A stretch of DNA of 64,000 bases from TH-plancto1 sp043777375 (GCA_043777375.1 JAYWHX010000142.1:1-64000); one strand, 5' to 3'; counted from the first letter of the stretch, positions 44,857 through 55,300 are shown. Notes: generated by a model not told the origin, from the letters alone. Program-made: numbers and translations.

Positions 44857-44946
44857 GAGCGGCACGGCGTCAGCCTGCCGAGGCGTTGAGCCACATCCCG
44901 CGCCGGTTCGCTGGCGGGGTCTCGGCAGGCTAACGCCGTACCGCTC
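44857..44946. repeat. Palindrome between ATPase and permease genes
   Basis: Arms GAGCGGCACGGCGTCAGCCT (44857-44882 in full) and 44921-44946 are inverted repeats of 26 bases with a couple of mismatches around a 38-base centre. Being inside the operon, it would form a hairpin in the mRNA leader of the permease. Confidence 0.85.
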
Positions 44947-44964
44947 TCGTTGATTGCTCTTATG

Positions 44965-45900
44965 TCAGGTGGTGACTTCAAGTTTCGGACTGCGTGTCTC
45001 GGGGTGGCTCTCCCGTTTGCGGTACTCCCGCAGTAGCAAAAGCAGCAGATCCTCCAGATCGGGCTGGCGGATCTCGGTGATCGTCTTCGATGCCGAACAG
45101 CGGGTGTGCCACTCGGCCTCGTTCAGGTCACGGACCAGCCAGACGTGTTCGTGCCCCATCGGGAGGTGGGCCAGCACCTCGCCGGGGATGTCGGGAGGAG
45201 TCGTCACTCCGGGTCCGAGGATGGCACTCACCTCGCGGGCCGATTGCTTGAGTTCATCCAGCCGTTCGTGGCAGACGAGCTTCCCATGCAGCAGGATCGC
45301 CACGCGGTCGGCGACGCGCTCGACTTCTTGCACCTGATGACTGGAGATGATGACCGTCCGGCCCTCCGCAGCCACATCGACCATGCTTTCGAGGAACTCG
45401 CGACGCACGAGCGGGTCGAGGCCCGACGTTGGCTCATCGAGGATCAACACGCCCGGCTGATGGGCGAGAGCTAGAGCCAAAGCGACCTTCGACCGGTTCC
45501 CCTTCGAGAGATCTTTGATCTTCTGTTTCGCACTGAGGGCATACCGATCGAGGAGTTTTTGGTACTCCTTCTGGTAGTCCCCGGGGTATAAGCCAGCTGC
45601 GAACCAGCCGATCTCCTCGACGGTCATCCACTCATAGAGAGCGGGCCGCTCGGGGACATAGCCGACGGTGCGGCGGATATCGAGGGCATCCAGGCGGCTG
45701 TCGAGACCTCCGATTTTAGCGGTCCCGGAGTCGGGAGAGACCAACCCGAGGAGGATCTTGAGCGTGGTCGACTTGCCCGCCCCGTTGGCCCCGAGCAGAG
45801 CACAGACGCTGCCCGCCGGAACCTCGAACGACACATTGTCGAGGGCCACGATCGAGCCGTACCGCTTCGACACATTTTGCAGAGAAATCGCGGGGGTCAT
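44965..45900 (-). CDS. ABC transporter ATP-binding protein
   Basis: A 311-residue ATPase: Walker A 'GANGAGKST', Q-loop 'GYVPERPALY', signature 'LSKGNRSKV', Walker B 'VLILDEPTSGLDP' and switch His in 'ISSHQVQEV'. The signature (LSKGN) departs from LSGGQ in the way common to YtrB/CcmA-type ATPases. Residues ~215-311 form a C-terminal extension. Its ATG shares one base with the stop of the GntR gene, so the two are translationally coupled. It powers the large permease that follows. Confidence 0.93.
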   Translation of the reverse strand: MTPAISLQNVSKRYGSIVALDNVSFEVPAGSVCALLGANGAGKSTTLKILLGLVSPDSGTAKIGGLDSRLDALDIRRTVGYVPERPALYEWMTVEEIGWFAAGLYPGDYQKEYQKLLDRYALSAKQKIKDLSKGNRSKVALALALAHQPGVLILDEPTSGLDPLVRREFLESMVDVAAEGRTVIISSHQVQEVERVADRVAILLHGKLVCHERLDELKQSAREVSAILGPGVTTPPDIPGEVLAHLPMGHEHVWLVRDLNEAEWHTRCSASKTITEIRQPDLEDLLLLLLREYRKRESHPETRSPKLEVTT

Positions 45901-46289
45901 TATGCAGCCTCCTCGGTGAGACGAGTCAGTTCGGAATCGCAGAGCGTACGCAGCTCGGCCATCGAGATTCGGTTACGCCACGCCTCTTCCAGAACGGAGC
46001 GCAAACTTTCGCGAATCAGCGAGAGCCGCTGGTCCCGGCACTTCGCGAGAGCCTCAGGAGCGATGGCCAGTCCGGTTCCGCGAACCTGGACCAGAATGCC
46101 CTGGCCCTGTAAGTCGCGGTATGACCGGACGACGGTATTTGGGTTCACTGCCAGTCGGGCCGCGAGTTCGCGGACGGAGGGAACATGTTCCCCCGGCGCG
46201 AGCGACCCATCGGCGACGGCGATTGTCACCTGCCGAATGATCTGTTCGTAGATGGGGATGCCATTCTGGGCATCAATATGCCTGAGCAT
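45900..46289 (-). CDS. GntR-family (YtrA subfamily) transcriptional regulator
   Basis: A 129-residue regulator with the winged-helix signature 'GIPIYEQIIRQV', 'LAPGEHVPSVRELAARLAVN' and 'NTVVRSYRDLQGQGILVQVR' at residues ~10-75. The short C-terminal part of about 50 residues is typical of the YtrA subgroup, which represses its own ABC operon and responds to envelope stress. ATG 46289 has GGAGG seven bases upstream; the longer frame to 46355 adds unrelated residues. The stop overlaps the ATPase start (TAATG). It probably controls the operon from sites in the repeat-rich gap upstream. Confidence 0.92.
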   Translation of the reverse strand: MLRHIDAQNGIPIYEQIIRQVTIAVADGSLAPGEHVPSVRELAARLAVNPNTVVRSYRDLQGQGILVQVRGTGLAIAPEALAKCRDQRLSLIRESLRSVLEEAWRNRISMAELRTLCDSELTRLTEEAA

Positions 46290-46533
46290 CGGGGCCTCCG
46301 AAGGCGGTATGGCGGGCTGAAGAAGAGGAGCAATGTGCCTCGCCCGGCAAGACACTGTACCACTACGGTATTACGGTACAATCATAATCGGAGATGTCAA
46401 GCAGTTTTCGTCATGAAAAATTTTCGCGGGGAACACAGTCCCCACAGTTGGGCAAAGTTGTCTGTGTCGTTGGTGGAAGTTTGACTCAACCCGAGTTCGG
46501 TTTAAGGACAGGCACCGATCACAGCAGAATGGA

Positions 46534-46683
46534 ACCACGAAAGGCATAAAACACACGAACGGAGGGGAGCCTCGTCCTGCCTGATGAAAGTATGATGGTT
46601 GCCAGCTGTCGTTAAGGAGAGAACGGCTCGATGAATCAACCTTAACCTCTCTGCTCTTTCGTGTATTTCGTGTCTTCCGTGGT
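46534..46683. repeat. Large imperfect palindrome, ACCACGAAAG type
   Basis: Left arm ACCACGAAAGGCATAAAACA... (46534-46563) and right arm ending TTCGTGTCTTCCGTGGT (46655-46683) pair imperfectly. This resembles 'ACCACGGAAGACACGAAA' repeats known to be scattered in many environmental bacterial genomes. Confidence 0.7.
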
Positions 46684-46763
46684 GAAAAATGGAGCGATGA
46701 TCCCGTATTCAGGTTCTCAGAATATGGTCCAAAACGACTTCCTGTTTTTCTCTCTCAGAATTG

Positions 46764-46820
46764 AACAGAAGCAAACGAAGGCAACGAAGAGTCTGGTCGA
46801 AGTTTATTCGTTGCCTTCTA
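46764..46820. repeat. Palindromic repeat family F, copy 1
   Basis: Left part GAACAGAAGCAAACGAAGGC-AACGAA and right part TTCGTTGCCTTCT are inverted. Its relative lies at 57072-57137. Confidence 0.7.
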
Positions 46821-47064
46821 TCCAATATCAAATCGGGAAGGTGTTTCGAGCCACATCCTCAAGACTGATCGAAGTGGACGCCGTTGACGTCGACAGGGAC
46901 GAAATGATTTGTCGTCCAGCTGGTTTGATCGCGTGAGATGTTGATTTTGAGGCGACCTCATCGTGGCGAGATGCCTGCGATCCCCGAAAAAATTCTACAT
47001 GCAGATTTCAGAGGTGACACGATGACGATACCACGGCCTTCCATTCACCAGATGTGGCCATGTT

Positions 47065-48192
47065 TCAAGACTGCAACGCCAGAATCCCACACTCGGTGTC
47101 CAGTGGGCTGGCGACAATGGGGAACGAGATGGTGAACTGCGTCCCCAGTCCTGGCTCTGACGCCATGTGGATTTTTCCGTGCTGGCCCTCGACGAGACGC
47201 TTGACGAGATCGAGCCCCATCCCGTTCCCGCGTTTCCCCTTCGTGGAGAAGAATGGCTCCCACACCTTCTCCTGAATCGCGTAGGGGATTCCGCTCCCGT
47301 TATCCGCGATACTTAAATCGACCCTGTCTTGACGACACGCCAGATGTATCGCGATCCGCCCATCCGGGAGACCTTCAATGGCATCGATGGCATTGTGAAT
47401 CAGATTCATCAGCACTTGATGGAGTTTCAGCTTGTTCCCCAGAATGACCGGATCGCATCGCAAGTCGGCCACGATCGCAGAGCTAGGGATGGACCGATTG
47501 AAACGTAAAAAAGAAAGCAACTCTCGAATCACATCGGCCAGACTGACCAGCTGCAGGGAGATATCAGAGCCTTCCTGGCGAATAATCCCCTTAATCTCAT
47601 TCACAAGCGTGTTGAGTCGTTCGTGAGACCCACGAGCCATACGGGCCATTTGCACGAGATTCGTATCATTCGAATAGTCATCTTCGATCAGCTCGATGAG
47701 TGGGAGTAAATTGAGCTGATTCCCCATCTCATGAGCGATCTCCGCCGTGGCTTTTCCGATCAGGGCACACTGCTCACTGACCAACAGCCGCTCCATCAGG
47801 CTCGTATTCTCCAGCGCCATATCGTGCGCTTCCATGGCGCGGCGGATCACCGACAACAGATCAGCCCGTTGCCAGGGTTTCCGAACGAACTGAAACACCT
47901 GCCCCTGGTTAATCGCATCAATAATTGATTCGGACTCAGAATATCCCGAGAGGATCACTCGCTGGATATGCGGATGCTTGCGACGGATCAGAGAGAACAT
48001 CTCGACCCCGGTCATGTCTGGCATGCGCTGGTCGGCAATCACCACCGGAATCGGGAGCTCTTCGATCATTTCCAGCGCTTCAGCGGCGCTATGTGCAATA
48101 TGAATCCGAAAGTCGTCTTCGAACGTCGCTTCGAAGACAATCAAATTCGACTTCTCGTCGTCGACATACAGGATATCCCGTATTTCAGACAT
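47065..48192 (-). CDS. Receiver domain-histidine kinase hybrid
   Basis: A 375-residue cytoplasmic protein. The N-terminal receiver domain (about 1-125) has the acidic pair 'VDDE', the phosphoacceptor Asp in 'VIADQRMPDM', 'ILSGYSE' and the Lys in 'FVRKPW'. The C-terminal kinase part has the H-box 'AEIAHEMGNQLN' and the N, G1, F and G2 boxes 'NLIHNAIDAI', 'DNGSGIP', 'PFFSTKGKRG' and 'NGMGLDL'. There is no membrane segment, so its input must come by phosphotransfer to the receiver. No response regulator or second kinase is adjacent. The 223-base gap upstream holds its promoter. Confidence 0.92.
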   Translation of the reverse strand: MSEIRDILYVDDEKSNLIVFEATFEDDFRIHIAHSAAEALEMIEELPIPVVIADQRMPDMTGVEMFSLIRRKHPHIQRVILSGYSESESIIDAINQGQVFQFVRKPWQRADLLSVIRRAMEAHDMALENTSLMERLLVSEQCALIGKATAEIAHEMGNQLNLLPLIELIEDDYSNDTNLVQMARMARGSHERLNTLVNEIKGIIRQEGSDISLQLVSLADVIRELLSFLRFNRSIPSSAIVADLRCDPVILGNKLKLHQVLMNLIHNAIDAIEGLPDGRIAIHLACRQDRVDLSIADNGSGIPYAIQEKVWEPFFSTKGKRGNGMGLDLVKRLVEGQHGKIHMASEPGLGTQFTISFPIVASPLDTECGILALQS

Positions 48193-48415
48193 GCGAGCAC
48201 ACCCTTCGCGGCCCGCGAGAGGGATTCAATCCAAACGATGTCATGAGGCATCTCACCAATAGTACCCCACAAAACTTCCTATTCATCGGCAATCGCTGCT
48301 GAACGATTGCAACACTTCCTTGTAACTCTATGCGACCCTCATAACAGTTACGAATGTGATGAGGAATATACGCTAAGTCGTGAGAAAAAACTCATTACTA
48401 GGTGATATCGAAAAA

Positions 48416-51244
48416 TCAGCGACGAGCTGGCGGAGAATTCTCCGAATCATCTTCCGATTCTAACGGCTGCGTGGCTGACACCTGTAAATCGTCCAGCCAG
48501 ACGTCTCCGAGACCCTTTAATTCAAAGAAGAGCCGCATTTCTCCAGACCGGGCGACTTCACGATAGTATTCAAACTCCTGCCAGTCTCCGTTGGGGGTGG
48601 GTTCGCGGAATCGCAAAGCGCCCGCCGTGCCCGCCAGAGAATCGTAAATCAGGAATCCATCGGTTGTTGCCTCGATCGGCTGGCGGATGCGAATCCGCCC
48701 CTGCACGCGGATGATCTGGCCCGAGGAGACAGGCAGCGCTGGGCTGTTCGTTGAAACAGGAGTTTGTTCCAGGCTATTCAGGGGACCTGCCCCTCGAACC
48801 GCAGGAGTCGCAGCTCCCATGTGCAGGCACGATGCGCCGGATGGCCCCTCGAGTGCGGCGGTCGTCTGGATCGGGGATTCTTCCGGCAGAGCAGAACTGC
48901 TCGTCCATCCGACCAGCACGCTGTCACCGTCATCGAAATTGCCGGAGTTCAACAGATTTTCGCTGACCGCAGCAGATTGCTTCAGTGCCTGCTTCATTCG
49001 CCAATGATCAGGCAGTGTCTGGAAGCAGATCGTGTGCGGACTGGAGGCCGGAGACTTTTCTCCCCGCACGGCGATTTTCCAGTGTGTCCACGCCAAATCA
49101 CGCAGGTCAGCCAGTGCCATGCGAACAGGCTTCTCCACCTCGGTGTACCGTCCTGCTTTGTGGAGCTTCTCAGCCTGATCGACCAAATTACTCGCATTCC
49201 GCAAGACGGCCTCGGCATTCGTGACCAGAGGAGTATCGAGTTTCAGCAACTGATGATGGACGTCTCGCACACGGGACAGCTTGGCCCGACCGAGGGTGAC
49301 CCATGCTTCGGATGCTTGCGGACGCATCAGATTCTGCTGAGCCGCGAGTGTTTCTTTGGCCTGACGGTCGGATGACAAAGTGACTAGTAAAACGGCGAAC
49401 TGATTCAGTTCTCTGAGCGTAATTTCGGTACCGCCAGCGATCTCCTTCAGGCTGAGTGTATGCTCGTCGAGGCTGGTCGTGGTCAGTTCGCTGGCCTGGA
49501 CGATGTCTCGATTCACGAGCAGATGGACATCCCGCGCGACCATCCGGCTGGGCTGGTATTGCGCATCATCTTCTAGCCAGTTGACCAGGATGATGAGGCC
49601 TTGATCACACTCTAACACAGTCGCCCGAATCTGGCGGGCGACAGCCGCTGCCGGAGAGTTGTCGGTGATCCCCGGTCGCTTGTCCCAGCGAGAGAACAAC
49701 GCCGATTGACCGAATCGGGTCGACTGTGTGGTGTTCCCCACTTGGACATCCGCCAGTTGCAGCACCTTCGCAGTAGCCAGCCAGGGCTCCAGTAGTTCAA
49801 TCTGGAGATTCTGGATTTCAATCGCTCGGCGGCGTTCTTCCGCACCGAGGGCTGTGGACTCCAGGGAATCCAGAGTGAGAAAACCGATCCCCTTGAATCC
49901 AGCTGCGATGGCGACCATCGATTGCATCCAGATCTGCTCGGGTTCGACGATTGGGACCGAGCATCGAGCAGGACGTGAGGCCATGAGCTCGGCTGCGGGG
50001 GAGGTCGGGATCAACGTGAATTTCGGCTTCCCGGGCAATCCCATGCGCATTCTCTGGTCGAGGGATTCGGCATAGATACGCGGTGTCTTCGAGGTATGCA
50101 AAATCGACCGGCTGACTCCGAGCAGAGAGAGTTCTCGGTCGTATTCGCGTTCTTTCCCCACGACATCGGCCATGATCGGACGCGCGCGGGCATGGTCGGC
50201 ATCGCGAACCATCTCGGCCCAGGCGGAGGCTTGCTGCAATCTCGACGAGGGAATCTGCACATCGAGCATCCACAGCAAGATGGGATCAGTCTGTGCAGTA
50301 AATGGGAGTAGGCCCGCCTGATCCGCAGACTCTGTTTCCAAGTCGGGCTGGGGCGGCGTGGCCATCACTCCCAGGCCAGCATCATTCAGCTGCTGCAAGA
50401 GGTTGCGGTCCTCGTAGTCGGGAACCCAGACGACATTGCAGAGCGACTTCTGGAGAGTTTCCGACGACTCACCGTGGTAAGCGATAAACCTCGGAAAGAA
50501 CGGCACTCCGTCCAACAGCACACGGTCATCTCCAATTCGGATTCGTGGGCCGAGGCTCTCGCCCGACGCTTCCAGAGTGACTCCCTGAGCCTGGGGTGCC
50601 ACGACGGGGGTCATTTCCAGATCATCAATCGCCAGCTTCCAGGTCGCCCGCTCGCCTGTCCCTTCCGGAAGTCGCAACGAGAACTGCTCGACATAGGCCC
50701 CTTCGTCATTCGCAGCGCGGATCCCCAATCGGCGATTCAATTCGTTTCGAACACGGCGCATCGTCTCTTCAAAGTTTCGATCGCTCAAATCAACGCTCAA
50801 CTGTTGCCATTGGCCGTTGCCTTGGTGGATCTCCCCATAGACATCGACCACCAGCGTCTGGCCTGTTCGCTGATCGGGTTGGTTTGGCAGACGGACCCGG
50901 ACTGCCGCTTGCATCCCCGGATGATCCGACCAGACCCAGACCGATGCTTTCAATTCGTCAAACCGGATGGCGGGAGGCAGCTTGTGAACCAGCGTCGCCG
51001 TTCCATCATTGGCGTAGGTTTCAATCAACAACGCTTCAGAAGACTGCCCTCCATGTTGGATGGCAGTCGTCCGCGATTGTCGCAGGACATTCGTCCGGGA
51101 AGAGCCTCGGAGGATTTGCCAGGATTTAGACTCCCCCTCGAAGCCCTCGATATAGCTCTCGCCTCGTGCCGCGGTCCCTGGGGCACACAGGCAAACCCAT
51201 AGCGCCACCGTGCAGACAAATCGCCTGCTGGGGAGTCTCTTCAT
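48416..51244 (-). CDS. Large secreted protein with carbohydrate-binding-like ends
   Basis: A 942-residue secreted protein with a Sec signal of about 28 residues. Residues ~35-210 and ~790-935 both look like galactose-binding/CBM-type jelly rolls ('IRFDELKASVWVWSDHPGMQ' early; 'WQEFEYYREVARSGEMRLFF' and 'ELKGLGDVWLDDLQVSA' late). The middle (about 230-640) reads like a TIM-barrel glycosidase relative, but I see no certain catalytic pair. I chose ATG 51244 because it begins the signal peptide; a TTG at 51265 would add seven residues, and neither has a strong ribosome site. Function not recognised; polysaccharide handling is plausible. Confidence 0.78.
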   Translation of the reverse strand: MKRLPSRRFVCTVALWVCLCAPGTAARGESYIEGFEGESKSWQILRGSSRTNVLRQSRTTAIQHGGQSSEALLIETYANDGTATLVHKLPPAIRFDELKASVWVWSDHPGMQAAVRVRLPNQPDQRTGQTLVVDVYGEIHQGNGQWQQLSVDLSDRNFEETMRRVRNELNRRLGIRAANDEGAYVEQFSLRLPEGTGERATWKLAIDDLEMTPVVAPQAQGVTLEASGESLGPRIRIGDDRVLLDGVPFFPRFIAYHGESSETLQKSLCNVVWVPDYEDRNLLQQLNDAGLGVMATPPQPDLETESADQAGLLPFTAQTDPILLWMLDVQIPSSRLQQASAWAEMVRDADHARARPIMADVVGKEREYDRELSLLGVSRSILHTSKTPRIYAESLDQRMRMGLPGKPKFTLIPTSPAAELMASRPARCSVPIVEPEQIWMQSMVAIAAGFKGIGFLTLDSLESTALGAEERRRAIEIQNLQIELLEPWLATAKVLQLADVQVGNTTQSTRFGQSALFSRWDKRPGITDNSPAAAVARQIRATVLECDQGLIILVNWLEDDAQYQPSRMVARDVHLLVNRDIVQASELTTTSLDEHTLSLKEIAGGTEITLRELNQFAVLLVTLSSDRQAKETLAAQQNLMRPQASEAWVTLGRAKLSRVRDVHHQLLKLDTPLVTNAEAVLRNASNLVDQAEKLHKAGRYTEVEKPVRMALADLRDLAWTHWKIAVRGEKSPASSPHTICFQTLPDHWRMKQALKQSAAVSENLLNSGNFDDGDSVLVGWTSSSALPEESPIQTTAALEGPSGASCLHMGAATPAVRGAGPLNSLEQTPVSTNSPALPVSSGQIIRVQGRIRIRQPIEATTDGFLIYDSLAGTAGALRFREPTPNGDWQEFEYYREVARSGEMRLFFELKGLGDVWLDDLQVSATQPLESEDDSENSPPARR

Positions 51245-51688
51245 GAGGTGGATGTTCTCAGTCAATCCGGGCGTTCCATCGCTGACCGGGATGTGATTGT
51301 CAATCTCGTCTGGCAGGGAGAATTCGGCCTCACCACCACGACATGGCTTTTCATCGACTGCAACGTCGGTACAACCGCCACAAACGGACCGACTTGTTCC
51401 GATTCTCTCAGAATCGACTGGACAATGATCAAGTGGAGTCTTCTCGACAGTTCGGCACGACCCATCGAATGTCTTCGATGCTCAACTCTTGTTTTTACAA
51501 CAAGTTATGACATCCGCCAAGAGGAATGTTTCCTCTCGGAGATTTCACGATAAACGCAAGATATCCACAAGGAATGACGCAACAGCTAGGGAAAAGTCGA
51601 CTTACGGTGGCGTGTTGCAATTCGGAAACAGGCCCAGCAGAATCCATCATACCTCATGAATTTCAGCAATCCGGTCTTGGAGTCAGGC
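51245..51688. other. Divergent intergenic region
   Basis: This 444-base region lies between two divergent genes and shows no repeat, terminator or credible open frame. It should hold both promoters; none is clear. Confidence 0.55.
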
Positions 51689-51991
51689 ATGTCAGCCGGT
51701 CCGCGTTTCCCCACCGATCAAGACGATCTTCCCCGAGAGTTGCTCGAACTCGGTCGGCGTGTGGCCACACTGCCAGACCCTCACTATGACCGATTGGTTG
51801 ATCCCTACGCCCAGGTGATTGACTGCTTTAAGCGTCGCAAGCGAATCCTGATGCTCGTTCAGGATGCTCTATCCCAACTTCGACTCGACATCAAGTATCT
51901 GATGTTTGATCTGGATGTCACTCGGAAAGAGCGCGACCAGTACAAAGAACAGCTGGAACAGATCCAAAGGGATGATCAAGGATCGCGGTAG
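51689..51991 (+). CDS. Small conserved-looking protein, unknown function
   Basis: A 100-residue cytoplasmic protein with a regular, clearly protein-like composition: 'DLPRELLELGRRVATLP', then 'DCFKRRKRILMLVQDALSQL' and 'DIKYLMFDLDVTRKERD', ending in a charged helix. The whole C-terminal half should be one long amphipathic helix or coiled coil. I do not recognise the family. ATG 51689 is preceded by GGAG six bases upstream; an in-frame ATG at 51656 has none. Confidence 0.75.
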   Translation: MSAGPRFPTDQDDLPRELLELGRRVATLPDPHYDRLVDPYAQVIDCFKRRKRILMLVQDALSQLRLDIKYLMFDLDVTRKERDQYKEQLEQIQRDDQGSR

Positions 51992-52088
51992 GCATATCGG
52001 AGAGATTTTATAACACTGGAATACCTCCCCAGAGGGCTCTGGAATTTTCACCGCCAGTCCCCAACTGTCGGCCACATGACCAACGTTT

Positions 52089-52117
52089 AGCCCGCTGCGC
52101 CAGCCAGGGCCACGTGC
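52089..52117 (-). repeat. Repeat family B, copy 5 (inverted)
   Basis: AGCCCGCTGCGCCAGCCAGG then GCCACGTGC is the reverse complement of the family B unit with two changes. Confidence 0.75.
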
Positions 52118-52245
52118 CAGTCAGCCATCGCATTCACCGGAGGTCCGCCGACCTCCCCAGGCCAAATATCACTGGGTGTTCGGCGACTTTATTCGATAAA
52201 AAGGAGACAAACAGTGACCCCCTGCTGCGGCAGCAAGGGTTTCTC

Positions 52246-52274
52246 GCACGCGGCCCTGGCTGGCGCTGCGGGCT
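52246..52274 (+). repeat. Repeat family B, copy 6
   Basis: GCACGCGGCCCTGGCTGGCG then CTGCGGGCT matches copy 1 with two changes. Together with the inverted copy at 52089 it forms a 186-base inverted pair. Confidence 0.75.
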
Positions 52275-52311
52275 GACTCAACGATGTCCCAGATCGCCCG
52301 CTCCCTGGTCC

Positions 52312-55300
52312 TCACTGCGACTTCTGCAGCCGTTTCTTGTAGGACTCGTCCGCCGATTTGTACTTACTAGGTGCAACGCGACGTATCGAACCGCTACTTT
52401 CTGACGCCCCGCGCTGATGGTCTCCGCCCGATTTCAGCTCGCCTGTCGTCTCGAGGTTGACTCCATTCAGCAGCTCCGCGAACTGGCGGTCACTCGCGAG
52501 CGATTCAGGGGTGGATTCATCACCCGTCCGGTTTAGGTTTTGGTCCAGCTGCTTCATGAAACGCGCCAGATCCTCCTCCGAATAGCCGAGATCATCCATC
52601 AGGTCTTGCGGCTTCTCGCCCCGGCTCAGCTGGTCCTGCAGCTCCTTGAGCGCCAAGCCAATGGCCTTCTTTTTATTCTCCGAATTGATGGCTTCTTCGG
52701 CTGAGTTCAGCGGCCCCGACTCTGCTGGGGCTCCCGTGTCTTGCGGGTTTCCGGCACCAGATGGAGGTCCGCTGCCAGACCCTTGCTTTCCATTCGGATC
52801 GCCCGGTCCGGAACTGCCCGCTCCGCCGCCCTCTCCAGGTGGAGCGGGACCACCCGCCTGGCCCGCACCGTCTGGCTTGCCCGCGCCGCCTTCCGAGGGC
52901 TGCTGGCTCTGACCACCAGACTTCTTCGCTCCGCCCTTTGATGGCGACTTGCCCGGAGTCGTTTTTGGTGCGGGGGGAGTGTCCATACGAGGAGCTTCAG
53001 CGGGGGGCTCGCCCTCTTCGGCTGCTTCAGGCTGGCCCCCACGTTCTCCGCCTCCCTGCTGTCCTCCGGAGGCATCACCCTCGGACGCCCCACCGTCCTC
53101 AGTTGGCATCGGTTCTTCGCCAGCCGGAGCGGTCTTCCCGGGTTGCGGATGAGTGGCCTTGGGTTTCGCCTTGTTCTTGGGTTCCTGCTGTTTCTGCTGG
53201 CCGCCAGCGGGAGCTTGACCGCCGGGCTCAGCGGAGCCAGAGTCGGAGTTCATTGGTGGCTGATTTGTCGGAGTGCCTTCCTCAGCGGACGGCGTGTCCC
53301 CCGCCGGGCCGCTGCCGGATTTTCCACTTCCCTGGCCCTTACCGCCTTGGGAGCCATCCTTCGGAGTGCCACCCTCGGCACTCGGCGTCTCCGCTCCCTC
53401 TCCGCCGGGTTGACCGCTCTCTCCGGGAGTTCCCTGTCCGGACGGCGTGTCACCCGACTCGCCCGATTCAGTCCCAGGCTGTTGTTCTTGACCCGCATCA
53501 CTGGTGGGAGCATTGGACGGTGGAGTCTTCTCCGTTGGCTTTTGTGTCGGCTTCGTCTTGGGATTATCACTTGCAGGCGACTTCTGCTTGGGGGGATCTG
53601 CGGAAGTCCCAGCTCCCTTGGGCGGCTGCTCACCAGCGGGCTTTGGTGCCCCGCCCTCCGCATCCTTCCCGGGCTGGGGAGTGTCGGCTGTTTTCGACTT
53701 CTCTTCGGGAGGAGTCGCTTCACCCGGCATTTTTTCCGGCGTGTCAGTCCCCTCCGGAGGTGCCTCACCCGGTCCGGGCATTGGATTGCCCATGTCAGCG
53801 GGCATCGGAGTCTCCGCCGATGGATCTTCGGGTTTCGACTCGGGCGGAGTGCCTGCCCCCTGCGGTTCCTCGCCAGTCATGGGCTTCTCGACAGGCTCAC
53901 CCTTGGGCTTTGAAGGTGTGCCAGCTGGATCTTTCGGCGTGTCTGACGGATCAGGACTGCCGGCTGCGGGTTCGGTCGGCGGGGTCCCTTCGTCTGTCCC
54001 CGTCGGATCAGGAGTGCCCTTCGGTTCTAATCCGTTCTTCATCGGCTTCGAGGGATCAGGACGATCGCCAGTCTTGTCCGGGGGCATCGGCTGATCCCCA
54101 GCGCCGGTCTTCTCTGGACCAGCTTCCTGTGGCATCTCCTGGGGAGTCGCCTTGTCTGGCGTCCCCGTGTCAGGACCCGGCTGTTTGCCACCTCCCGGAG
54201 CGGTCGGCTTGTCGCCCTTGGGGGGCATCTGTTCATTCGCCGCAGGCTCCGCGTCATCACCCGTCATCGGCGCGGGTTGACTCTCCTCGATTTTATCCGT
54301 GTTACCGTTCTTCATCGGAGGCGAAGTCGGTGGATTTCCCGGTTCGGTTTTTTCTTGCGGAGGCGTACCGTCCTTCGGATTCTCTCCGGTGTTCGGCTCG
54401 CTGGATTCAGGATTGCCTCGAGGAGGGGTGGCAGGCTTTGGCACTCCCGGCTCGGCTTGCTGCTCGCCCTGATTCTGGCGAGCCCTCTGTCGCTCCAACA
54501 ACTTCTCCAAGGCCTCATCAGGAGCAGCCTTGTCTGGCCGGGACTGTGGCTTGGAATCACCATTTTTCGGCGTAGTCTGACCAGCGTTCCCGCCTTGAGG
54601 CTGTTGCTTGCCCGATTGACCGGTTTGAGGCTGGCCTGCGGGCGAAGTGCCCGGCTGGGGTTGCCCGGACTTCGGCTGAGCCTGACCATTCGCAGGGGAG
54701 TTCGGCTGCTGCTGCCCGGACTGCGATTGATCTTTCTGAGGTGATTTCGGCGGGGGAGTTCCGCCGGGAGGCTTTCCTGAGGGTTGTGGCTTTTGTGTGG
54801 GCTCCTCCTTGCTAGGCTGAGGGGCATCATTCGGTTGCCCATCTGGAACTGGAGGCTCCTCCTGCGCGGGATCAGCGACCGGCTCAGTCTCCGGTGGCTC
54901 GGCCCCCGGTGGATTCTCCGCCATCGGATCAGCTGGCTCGTCCGGGTCCTGCTCTGAAGGTGGCTGAGGATTCGCCGGGTCTTGAAGCTGTTCCTCGGCT
55001 CCCCCCTGATCCGAGGAGTTGGCGTTCTGCTCTGCGGTTTCGAGTTTCTTCTCGGCGGCCTGTTGTTCCTGCTGCAGAGCTTGCTGCGCCTGCTCGGGAG
55101 TCACCGGCTCGATCACCGAAATCGTAATCTTTGGCGACCGAGTCAGGTTACTCAACCGATCCGCAAACGGCTCGAAATTATCCTTGGCTTCCAACCAAAA
55201 CGTCAGCGTTTTGCCCGGCTCAACCGCGAACTGCTCCAGCTTTAACAAATGCTGTCCACGTGTCTGCGGCTCGTACGGCGGGGCATCAAACAACAGCTGT

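Larger units (their letters stand above)
46290..47064. other. Large intergenic region with palindromes
   Basis: This 775-base gap separates the GntR operon from the sensor kinase gene, which is transcribed toward it. It holds two palindromes (46534-46683 and 46764-46820). The ~100 bases next to 46289 should hold the GntR promoter and operator. A 91-residue frame at 46661-46936 consists mostly of repeat sequence and is not a gene. Confidence 0.65.
51992..52311. other. Intergenic region with repeats
   Basis: This 320-base gap between convergent genes contains two family B copies (52089-52117 inverted, and 52246-52274) and a small hairpin CTGCTGCGGCAGCAAGGG (52222-52239). No supported gene. Confidence 0.65.

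Noticed and set aside
46661..46936. A 91-residue frame in the large gap after the GntR gene
   Set aside because: It consists mostly of palindromic repeat sequence and has no credible start.
52761..54575. A 604-residue open frame on the plus strand opposite the giant protein
   Set aside because: It exists because the Pro/Gly/Glu-rich codons of the real minus-strand gene leave few stops in the complement. Composition is Ser/Arg/Pro/Leu noise, with no ribosome site.
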